This document shows, piece after piece, positions 1 to 5,384 of a DNA stretch of 10,569 nucleotides; within the stretch, counting starts at the first letter, position 1; every line of letters starts with the position of its first letter. A program made the translations under genes and the position numbers. Under the pieces are notes generated by a model. That model was not told the origin of the DNA, did not search any database, and saw nothing but the letters and a program-made list of their open reading frames with translations. The DNA is from an uncultured Desulfobacterium sp. (lineage in GTDB: Bacteria; Desulfobacterota; Desulfobacteria; Desulfobacterales; Desulfobacteraceae): the NCBI GenBank assembly GCA_937124525.1, contig CAKZLA010000313.1:1-10569 (forward strand), written 5' to 3'.

Positions 1-263
1 TCATCAAGATCATATTCTGCAGACTGGCTTGCCCCTTCTGTTATGATGCTCTCTTTATAGTTATGATGCCGGGCGTCATAAATTACTTTTTTGGCCGGAA
101 AAATCCTTGATGATCCTTCGCCGGTTAATAATATTTTTTTGTGTTTGATGTGTTTTGCAAATTCAAAAATCTGCAAAGGCTCCATGGCAGTCAACACATT
201 TTTGACATCCAGCATTTCTCTGACAAGGAAATATTTTTGATACTTATAGTCTTTGCTGTTCAT
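1..263 (-). CDS. SIS-domain protein (sugar isomerase-like), 5' part only
   Basis: Partial minus-strand gene. It starts at the ATG complementary to 261-263 and stays open to the left edge, giving 87 codons. The start is supported by an AAGGA ribosome site a few bases upstream (complement of about 273-277). The visible protein begins MNSKDYKYQK. Residues 44-58 (ILLTGEGSSRIFPAK) fit the first beta-strand and the G-E-G-S-S phosphosugar loop of SIS domains as found in GlmS-like isomerases. They are followed by a helix and then TEGASQSAEYDL, resembling the next SIS strand/loop. SIS domains bind phosphosugars and occur in isomerases, amino-sugar deaminases and regulators; which of these applies cannot be seen from 87 residues. 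The gene is divergent from the catabolic cluster and probably unrelated to it. I see no frameshift in the visible part. Confidence 0.75.
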   Translation of the reverse strand, partial: MNSKDYKYQKYFLVREMLDVKNVLTAMEPLQIFEFAKHIKHKKILLTGEGSSRIFPAKKVIYDARHHNYKESIITEGASQSAEYDLD

Positions 264-304
264 TGTTTATTTCCTTTACAATCAAAATGTTAAATTATTG
301 CATG

Positions 305-407
305 GTAAGTTCTCAATAACCCGGGGTAATAAAACCTGGTTAAGCCTTTAAACGCCGGATGGTATTCAAAAGGATTTCCTGAAAGCCCGGATCTATTGAG
401 AATTTAC
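305..407. repeat. MITE-like element with ~21-bp terminal inverted repeats
   Basis: The left end 305-325 (GTAAGTTCTCAATAACCCGGG) is mirrored by the right end 386-407, whose reverse complement begins GTAAATTCTCAATA and ends CCGGG; the differences are one substitution and a small indel region. The 103-bp unit carries no coding frame. Its right part (about 363-405) recurs in inverted orientation at 3649-3692. No clear target-site duplication is visible. Each end carries TTGAGA reading outward, a possible -35 box. Non-autonomous mobile repeat is an inference from the structure and the second copy. Confidence 0.6.
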
Positions 408-644
408 TGACAATTCTTACAAGTCTCTGGAATTATAACTCTTGTCTCAATTTTCGTTGTGGGCGGATCCGGGTAGCAATATCGGTCCACTCGTGGCGAT
501 TATATCACAAGATGGCTAACATTAAATCAAGGCCTTTTAATGATTTATTGCCACGATATGTTTTTTGTCCTCCCTTTACGACTGCCCCTTGAAGCCGCTT
601 TTAATCATGTCTTGATTTTTTTTAAATTTACATGGATTTTCCCC

Positions 645-673
645 TTGACAACGGAATTTTCATAAAGTATGAA
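645..673 (+). promoter_or_regulatory. Sigma70-type promoter, TTGACA-N17-TATGAA
   Basis: A perfect -35 hexamer TTGACA (645-650) is followed after 17 bp by TATGAA (668-673), matching the -10 consensus at 4 of 6 positions. It points toward the transporter gene, but its start site would lie about 480 bases before that start codon, with a terminator-like hairpin in between. It could therefore drive a small RNA or a long regulated leader. The -10 is overlapped by the palindrome at 670-681, which suggests repression by a bound regulator. Confidence 0.5.
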
Positions 674-694
674 TGTATTCACTGAATGAGTTCA
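670..694. promoter_or_regulatory. Candidate operator: two 12-mer palindromes in tandem
   Basis: TGAATGTATTCA (670-681) and TGAATGAGTTCA (683-694) are separated by one C, so the period is 13 bp. The first is a perfect palindrome apart from its central two bases. The same tandem arrangement with the same 13-bp period occurs at 2092-2116, upstream of the CoA-transferase gene. TGAATG...CATTCA-like half-sites are known for TetR-type FadR regulators of fatty-acid genes in Bacillus (established knowledge). That this site binds such a regulator is inference, and no regulator gene lies in the window. Confidence 0.5.
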
Positions 695-754
695 GCGAAT
701 TAATTAGTTACAAGCCACCCAAAACCATATTTAGGAGCAGTCTTAAATAACTTG

Positions 755-820
755 CCCATTTCAGAACACGCTACCGTTGAAAGATAGTGTTCCCCATTTT
801 TTAAATGGGTATTTTATTTC
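755..820 (+). terminator. Nested hairpin with terminator-like stem and T-rich tail
   Basis: The stem CCCATTT (793-799) / AAATGGG (803-809), with a TTT loop, is followed by TATTTTATTT, a plausible intrinsic terminator. A second CCCATTT at 755-761 could pair with the same 3' arm, and GAACAC (764-769) pairs with GTGTTC (787-792). Two mutually exclusive folds can thus be drawn. This could be the end of a ~135-nt small RNA started from the promoter at 645-673, or an attenuator in the transporter leader. Confidence 0.45.
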
Positions 821-838
821 GGACTCATTCCTTAAAAC

Positions 839-1004
839 CTGAAAATTTTTCGAGCTGTGCAGGTAGCTCTTTGTTGAGCCGATTTGAAGCAGAAATTCAT
901 GCTATTTGTAATCTAACAGTACAAATTGAAGGCTAAATTTGATCTGTTTCCCCTTGCCAAACTCTGCGAACAATTAGTACCCGCACAGCTTGAAATTTTT
1001 TAAG
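839..1004. repeat. 166-bp element bounded by 27-bp imperfect inverted repeats
   Basis: Bases 839-865 and the reverse complement of 978-1004 agree at 22 of 27 positions. The shared core is AGCTGTGC followed by GGTA, and each arm carries an A/T-rich outer end. Inside lie smaller hairpins: GAGCT/AGCTC inside the left arm, and ATTTGT (904-909) / ACAAAT (921-926). There is no open frame. The size and terminal repeats fit a MITE or a large structured transcript. No second copy is seen in this window, and TAAAA lies near both outer edges but is not a clean duplication. Confidence 0.5.
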
Positions 1005-1164
1005 TGTAAAAATGCCTCTTCTTAAACGTCAAATTTGCTGGCAGGGGGGGATTGGCGTAAATAATTTCACCAAAACATATTTTTTGTAAGCCCAGTGTTT
1101 ACAAATGCAGAGCAAAAACTTGAACATCGAGAGTTAACACTTTTAACCCAAAAAAGGAAAAATT

Positions 1165-1806
1165 ATGTCACAAGAAAAACCATCTTTTGCAAACCCGATT
1201 CCCGCAGGATTAGGTTCCTTGGCTGTTGCATGTTTCGCTTTTGGAGCGATGTACTTAGGGAAAGTGACTTTGGCTGGATACCCCCTGCTGGCAGCATGGT
1301 TAATCGGAGGGGGCCTTGTTCAGGTCATTACCGCTATCATTGAATTAAAGAATAAAAATATTACCGCTGGTAATGTTTTTTTGTTTTTTTCAGCTTTTTT
1401 TATGTTCAGTGCGTCTTTAAGTGTTCTTGCCAAATTCGCAATGATTCTTGCCATCAAAAAAGGTATGGTGCCTCCTGAACTTTTTGACCTCACAACTTAC
1501 AAAATTATTGAAGGATACTGCTGGCTTGGAGGTGCATCCTTTATAACGATTATTATTCCATCATATATAAAAGCGGCTCCTAAACCCCTTACCCTGATGA
1601 TCATTTTGCTTACAACATGTTTGTGGATAATTGTCGCCCTGGATTTGCAGTTGATATCGGATTTAAATAAGTCTTGGCACCACTGTGTGGGGTATCTTGC
1701 CATAACCTCGGGATTTCTGGCTATCTATATTGTGGGGGCGGTGTGTAATAACACCGTGTTTGAAAGGGAAGTCATGCCCCTGTTTGTTCCAGCTGTAAGA
1801 AGTTGA
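1165..1806 (+). CDS. Acetate/succinate-type carboxylate transporter (AceTr, GPR1/FUN34/YaaH family)
   Basis: A 213-residue polytopic inner-membrane protein of the AceTr family (E. coli SatP/YaaH), which moves acetate and related short carboxylates with protons. It shows the N-terminal family signature as NPIPAGLG (about residues 10-17; usually NPAPLGL), then six hydrophobic segments at roughly 15-33, 37-60, 67-92, 118-135, 142-163 and 172-195. The second carries GGGLVQVITAIIE, matching the conserved GG..Q...G..E pattern. Length is normal for the family. The ATG at 1165 has an AAAGGAAA ribosome site seven or so bases upstream; an alternative upstream frame opening at 1095 is out of frame. It stands first in the catabolic gene series, so uptake of that pathway's acid is a reasonable but unproven role. 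A terminator-like stem follows at 1971-1996. Confidence 0.9.
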   Translation: MSQEKPSFANPIPAGLGSLAVACFAFGAMYLGKVTLAGYPLLAAWLIGGGLVQVITAIIELKNKNITAGNVFLFFSAFFMFSASLSVLAKFAMILAIKKGMVPPELFDLTTYKIIEGYCWLGGASFITIIIPSYIKAAPKPLTLMIILLTTCLWIIVALDLQLISDLNKSWHHCVGYLAITSGFLAIYIVGAVCNNTVFEREVMPLFVPAVRS

Positions 1807-1970
1807 TTTTATAAGAACTTACGAGTTTTATTTAAAAAATGTTCTTGAGAGCCCATTATTGAACGCCGCCGTGCCCGTTGTAGCGGCGATGGAGGATTTC
1901 TTTGCCTGTCCGCAAGTATCGCCACGACTGTTTTAAAAAAAACTGTCTGGCTTGGAAGCAGCACCATTAA

Positions 1971-1996
1971 ACGATTTTAATTAAATCGTCTCTTTT
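1971..1996 (+). terminator. Terminator-like hairpin after the transporter gene
   Basis: ACGATTT (1971-1977) pairs with AAATCGT (1983-1989) around the loop TAATT and is followed by CTCTTTTC. The stem is A/T-rich and the T run is interrupted, so it may be weak. The flanking sequence ACCATTAAA...ATCGTC (1963-1990) is echoed at 2008-2032 with small changes. Confidence 0.45.
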
Positions 1997-2091
1997 CATC
2001 AAATTTTACCATTAAATAATTAATTTATCGTCGAATTAAGGAGTTTTTTGCCGACATCTGGCGCTTTATGGAATAAATTCTGACTTTTTAC

Positions 2092-2116
2092 AGAATGTAT
2101 TCACCGAATGAATTAG
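2092..2116. promoter_or_regulatory. Second copy of the tandem 12-mer candidate operator
   Basis: AGAATGTATTCA (2092-2103), one C, then CGAATGAATTAG (2105-2116): the same spacing as at 670-694. GAATGTATTCAC is identical in both, and similarity continues into AATTAGTT just downstream (also found at 702-709 in the first copy). It lies about 215 bp before the CoA-transferase start codon and 137 bp before the promoter at 2253-2280. TTTACA at 2087-2092 could be a -35 box touching it, but no good -10 follows. Confidence 0.45.
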
Positions 2117-2252
2117 TTTTAAAGTTTTATAAAGGAATCCCGCTGCTGAATCCATATTTTTTTACCTCCGCAAATGCAGGAGAGTCAGATCCAGTCATTA
2201 AACCAATGAATGCGGCCCTACGATTTATAAATTTCGTATGCCTGACATTCAA

Positions 2253-2280
2253 TTGATAAAAGTTGCGATGTTATTATAAC
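2253..2280 (+). promoter_or_regulatory. Sigma70-type promoter, TTGATA-N16-TATAAC
   Basis: TTGATA (2253-2258) and TATAAC (2275-2280) each match consensus at 5 of 6 positions with a 16-bp spacer. A start site near 2287 would give a leader of roughly 43 bases ahead of the CoA-transferase gene, which has its own strong ribosome site. This is the best-placed promoter for the catabolic genes. Confidence 0.6.
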
Positions 2281-2329
2281 CAAACTCATTTCAAAAAATT
2301 GAAGTGTACCTTATTGAAGGAGAATAAAA

Positions 2330-3622
2330 ATGAATCGGTGGGAAAAATTATCCCGAATACCTGCACCACATTTTGTACCAAAATTTGGCCCTCTTACAGG
2401 AATGAGAGTGCTTTTGAGCGGAACAGTGGTGGCAGCACCCTTTGCAGCCCAATTGCTTGCTGATTTTGGTGCCGAATTGATCCAGATCGAATTTCCAAAA
2501 ATCGGGGATGCCTATAGGTATCAATCTCCACAGCTTTTCAAGGAAGACGGCGAGGCTCAAACCAGTGCGGCTTGGGCCCAGGGCGCCAGAAATCGTATGA
2601 GTTTCACATTGAATACTAATATGAGTATCCCAGAAGCCAAAGAGATATTTTTTTGCCTGATCAAACAGGTCGACGTCTGGCTGGAAAACATGGTGTGGTT
2701 GAAAAAATTGGGACTGGAACTGAAAGATCTCTGGGAGGTCAACCCCAAGCTGATTATTGGTCATGCAAGCGGATTCGGCAGACCGCAGTTCGGTGGAAAT
2801 GAGGATACCTGTAACCGTCCTTCCTATGATCCCATAGGGCAGGCCGAAAGCGGTTTTATGTCCATTAACGGGGATCCGGAACCGGAACCGCCGCGATATG
2901 CCGCTTCCTTTATTAACGACTATCTAACAGCAACATTCCTGTTTGGAGGTATTTGCGCGGCATATATCAATGTGCTGAACGGCGGCATGGGACAGGAAGT
3001 GGATATGGCGCAGGTCGAAGCCTTTGCCCGGGTGCTGGACGACCAATGGATCAGTCACATTGAAGCCGGGGTCTTGAAAAAAAGGGCTGGAAACCGGGTG
3101 CCTATCTTCCAACCGGCATCCTTGCATAAAGCCAGCGACGGCCGTTGGTGTTTTATCGGTGCTTTTGGTAAATCGGTTTACTATCGCGCGATAGAAGGCC
3201 TGGGATTGGATCCTGACTATTTTAAGTGGGAAGAGGCAGGAAATTCCTTTGAAGCGGTCTGGTCTGATAAAGGTAAGGAATTATACGAGGAAACAAACAA
3301 ATGGTTTGCAGCGCGTCCGGCCCAGGAGGCCCAGGAGCATATGAACAAATATAAAATTCCAGTGGGGATTGTCAAAAACATAAAGGAAATCTACGAGGAC
3401 CCACATTGGCATGACAGAAAAAATTTTGTTAAATACCACGATCAAACCCTGGACCGTGAAGTTGAAGCTTTTGGATTCGTCCCTAAATTTTCGGAAACCC
3501 CGGGAAAGGCATGGCGCGGCGCACCCCGCCTGGGACAGGATACGCCAACGATCATGAGAGAATTACTTGGGTATAGTGATGAAGAGATCAATTCCCTGAA
3601 AGGAAAAAGCATCATTGACTGA
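2330..3622 (+). CDS. CaiB/BaiF family III CoA-transferase
   Basis: A 430-residue cytoplasmic enzyme of CoA-transferase family III, which moves CoA from an acyl-CoA donor to a free carboxylic acid without ATP. After a short N-terminal extension, residues 18-55 (KFGPLTGMRVLLSG through GAELIQIE) form the typical first Rossmann unit. NPKLIIGHASGFG (138-150), RPSYDPIGQAESGF (163-176) and GQEVDMAQVEA (221-231) are further family motifs. Asp197 in SFINDYLTAT aligns with the catalytic aspartate of CaiB (Asp169), which becomes acylated. The C-terminus (PKF....GKAWRGAPRLGQDT, about 384-406) also follows CaiB closely. Length is normal for the family. The start has GAAGGAG seven bases upstream. Next to beta-oxidation genes it is the likely activating enzyme, with CoA drawn from a pathway thioester. 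Carnitine itself is not implied: no CaiT or CaiC/D/E is present. Confidence 0.92.
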   Translation: MNRWEKLSRIPAPHFVPKFGPLTGMRVLLSGTVVAAPFAAQLLADFGAELIQIEFPKIGDAYRYQSPQLFKEDGEAQTSAAWAQGARNRMSFTLNTNMSIPEAKEIFFCLIKQVDVWLENMVWLKKLGLELKDLWEVNPKLIIGHASGFGRPQFGGNEDTCNRPSYDPIGQAESGFMSINGDPEPEPPRYAASFINDYLTATFLFGGICAAYINVLNGGMGQEVDMAQVEAFARVLDDQWISHIEAGVLKKRAGNRVPIFQPASLHKASDGRWCFIGAFGKSVYYRAIEGLGLDPDYFKWEEAGNSFEAVWSDKGKELYEETNKWFAARPAQEAQEHMNKYKIPVGIVKNIKEIYEDPHWHDRKNFVKYHDQTLDREVEAFGFVPKFSETPGKAWRGAPRLGQDTPTIMRELLGYSDEEINSLKGKSIID

Positions 3623-3648
3623 CCGAATTTTTGAGCTTGCATGAACCT

Positions 3649-3692
3649 AAGCTCTCAATAAGTCCGGGCATTCAGGAAATCCTTTTGAATAT
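3649..3692 (-). repeat. Inverted partial copy of the 305-407 repeat
   Basis: The reverse complement of about 362-405 matches here at roughly 40 of 45 positions. The block TTCAGGAAATCCTTTTGAATA (3671-3691) is identical over its whole length, and CTCAATA and TCCGGGC are also shared. Only one terminal repeat is present; beyond 3692 similarity fades. It starts within 30 bases of the CoA-transferase stop codon. Confidence 0.6.
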
Positions 3693-3744
3693 TAGTACCT
3701 TCGCCAAATTCAAAAACAATTTAAAACTGGTCAGACCCAGCACA

Positions 3745-3830
3745 ATATAACTGCCACGGGCAGACCCCAGGGGCACCCGGGACTGTCCACATTGAAGAAT
3801 TTGGCCTAATTTGGCGGTTCAATTCTTTCA
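3745..3830 (-). repeat. ~87-bp two-hairpin repeat, copy 1 (minus orientation)
   Basis: Read on the minus strand, a hairpin TGAAAGAATT...AAATTCTTCA (3830-3792) is followed by a 46-bp block (3790-3745) that contains CAGTCCCGGGT and the palindrome CTGCCCGTGGCAG. The block matches 7505-7550 with only a few changes, and the total length (86 vs 87 bp) and hairpin position also match. The hairpin loop sequence differs between copies while the stem is kept. It sits in the leader of the thiolase gene. Confidence 0.6.
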
Positions 3831-3889
3831 GGCACATAAATCGTAAGTAAAAAACAAAATTCAATTTAATCTTAAAAAAGGAGCACATC

Positions 3890-5077
3890 ATGTTTAAAAA
3901 TGTTTTTGTACCATACAAAGGATACTGGAGTTCACCGTTTTCAAAATGGCAGGGATCCTTTCAAAATGAAAATGCTGTGGACCTGGCAGCAGCCACAACA
4001 AAAAAGTTTTTTGAATTAAGGGGATATAAACCTGAAAATTTTGATGGAATTGTTTTCGGTTCCACCATTCCCCAGCGAGAGTGGTTTTATGATGCCCCTA
4101 ATTTTGCAACACAAATAGGAAATCCGGACATAAGTGGCCCGCGAATTGCCCAGGCCTGTGCGACATCCACCGTTTCCATGAATTATGCAGCGGGTTGCAT
4201 TGAACTTGGCAGCCATAAAAATCTTTTGGTGGCCACCACGGATCGTACATCCAATTGCGCTAATTTGATCTGGCCAAACCCCCAAGGTCCCGGAGGAAGA
4301 CCGTATTTTGAAAGCTGGATGCTTGACAGTTTTGCATGGGATCCCTGTGCCGATACCAGCCCGGTTCAAACTGCCGAAAATGTAGCCAAGGAACATGGCT
4401 TTACCCGTGAACAGTCAGATGCTTTGGCAGTCAATCGTTATAATAAGTATCTTGATGCCCTTGCCAATGATCGTGAATTTCAGAAAAGATATATGATTCC
4501 CGTTGAAATCAAAATTTCAAAAAAGAAAACCATTCTGGTTGAAGGGGATGAGGGCATCATGCCAAGCACCACAGAAGGCCTTGCCCGCCTGAGAACCCAA
4601 CCCGATTGCATCCTTACCTTTGGTGCCCAGACCCATCCGGCTGACGGTAATGCAGGCATGGTTGTAACCAGCAGGGAAAGAGCACGTGATTTTTCAGCAG
4701 ATAATGCTGTTGAAATCCAGATTCTTTCCTATGGATATGCCAGAACCAAGAAAGCCCATATGCCGGCTGCTCCCACCCCTGCTTCCATAATGGCAATGGA
4801 AAATGCTGGTATCAAGGTGGAAGATCTTGCAGCGGTAAAAACCCATAATCCCTTTAGCGTCAACGATCTTGCAATGGCAAAACTGCTTGGTGTTGATGAT
4901 AAAATTTTTAATAATTACGGTAGTTCCATGATTTTCGGCCATCCCCAGGGCTCCACCACAATGCGTCTTTTGGTGGAACTTATTGAGGAACTTGTCATCC
5001 TCGGTGGGGGATACGGTCTGCTTGCCGGATGTGCGGCAGGTGATACCGGTGCGGCTTTGATCGTTAAAGTGAACTGA
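3890..5077 (+). CDS. Thiolase (acyl-CoA/acetyl-CoA C-acyltransferase family)
   Basis: A 395-residue thiolase, expected to cleave a 3-oxoacyl-CoA with CoA (or condense two acyl-CoAs) in the cytoplasm. The nucleophilic Cys90 lies in QACATST, His351 in FGHPQG, and the acid/base Cys381 in YGLLAGCAAGDTG, so the catalytic set is complete. The position usually occupied by NEAF is H-N-P-F (319-322), similar to the HDCF variant of SCP2-type and many archaeal thiolases rather than classical FadA/PhaA. The glycine-rich C-terminal motif is also altered (C-A-A-G-D-T-G instead of C-x-G-G-G). No DUF35/OB-fold partner, which many such thiolases need, is seen beside it. The ATG has AAGGAG six bases upstream. 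Its neighbours supply the preceding beta-oxidation steps, so it is the likely final step. Chain-length or branching preference is not readable. Confidence 0.9.
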   Translation: MFKNVFVPYKGYWSSPFSKWQGSFQNENAVDLAAATTKKFFELRGYKPENFDGIVFGSTIPQREWFYDAPNFATQIGNPDISGPRIAQACATSTVSMNYAAGCIELGSHKNLLVATTDRTSNCANLIWPNPQGPGGRPYFESWMLDSFAWDPCADTSPVQTAENVAKEHGFTREQSDALAVNRYNKYLDALANDREFQKRYMIPVEIKISKKKTILVEGDEGIMPSTTEGLARLRTQPDCILTFGAQTHPADGNAGMVVTSRERARDFSADNAVEIQILSYGYARTKKAHMPAAPTPASIMAMENAGIKVEDLAAVKTHNPFSVNDLAMAKLLGVDDKIFNNYGSSMIFGHPQGSTTMRLLVELIEELVILGGGYGLLAGCAAGDTGAALIVKVN

Positions 5078-5384
5078 TCGTGCCATGATCTAATGACGAA
5101 GCTTCCTGGATTGTCGGTAAATATTCTCTCTATTTGGCCTGCTCACATAGCATTATTAGTATGCTACGCAGTCCCAAATACGCGAATATGGGGCACTAAA
5201 CATTTACATTACCAACTCGAATATTTACGATTATCGGGGTAAATGGTGAACATTTCCCGGTAATTCAGGAAGGCATTGCAAATATTACAGGTGATCTATT
5301 TAATAAGTCCCTTGAAGTCCTGTGGAAGGAGATAATTTGAACGTTCCAGTGTGTCAGAGGGGCTCTATTGTGAGGGGAAAATTC
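5078..5384. other. Intergenic region before the fused dehydrogenase/hydratase gene
   Basis: No gene seen. It holds a perfect 10-bp inverted repeat GTAAATATTC (5117-5126) / GAATATTTAC (5219-5228), a hairpin TAGCAT/ATGCTA (5148-5153, 5161-5166), a possible promoter (5203-5231), and at about 5240-5289 a diverged stretch recalling the 305-407 repeat (GTAAAT, CCCGG, TTCAGGAA, AATATTA in the same order). Confidence 0.5.
5203..5231 (+). promoter_or_regulatory. Possible promoter, TTTACA-N17-TACGAT
   Basis: TTTACA (5203-5208, 5 of 6) and TACGAT (5226-5231, 4 of 6) have ideal 17-bp spacing. The -10 overlaps the right arm of the 10-bp inverted repeat at 5219-5228. It would give a leader of about 145 bases ahead of the fused gene. 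The strength is only moderate. Confidence 0.35.

Larger units (their letters stand above)
264..1164. other. 900-bp structured intergenic region between divergent genes
   Basis: No convincing coding frame; a plus-strand frame opening at 1095 only overlaps the transporter start out of frame. The region holds a 103-bp terminal-inverted-repeat element (305-407), a long-range inverted repeat TCGTGGCGAT/ATTGCCACGA (492-501 and 547-556, one G-T wobble), a short AATCA/TGATT stem with a T8 tail (603-624), a promoter with a tandem palindrome over its -10 (645-694), a nested hairpin ending in a terminator-like stem (755-820), and a 166-bp inverted-repeat element (839-1004). A run of seven G lies near 1044-1050. 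Confidence 0.7.
1807..2329. other. Intergenic region before the CoA-transferase gene
   Basis: No coding frame is supported; a short plus frame from 2263 overlaps the CoA-transferase start out of frame. It contains hairpins AAGAAC/GTTCTT (1813-1818, 1841-1846) and CGCCGC/GCGGCG (1864-1869, 1883-1888), a terminator (1971-1996), a near-direct repeat of that terminator sequence (2008-2032), the second tandem 12-mer site (2092-2116) and a promoter (2253-2280). Confidence 0.65.

Noticed and set aside
833..1011. TAAAA on both sides of the 839-1004 element as a target-site duplication
   Set aside because: The two copies are not flush with the inverted-repeat ends and the motif is common in such A/T-rich DNA.
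1095..1343. 82-codon plus-strand frame overlapping the transporter start
   Set aside because: It runs out of frame through the transporter's first helices, lacks a convincing ribosome site and resembles no family.
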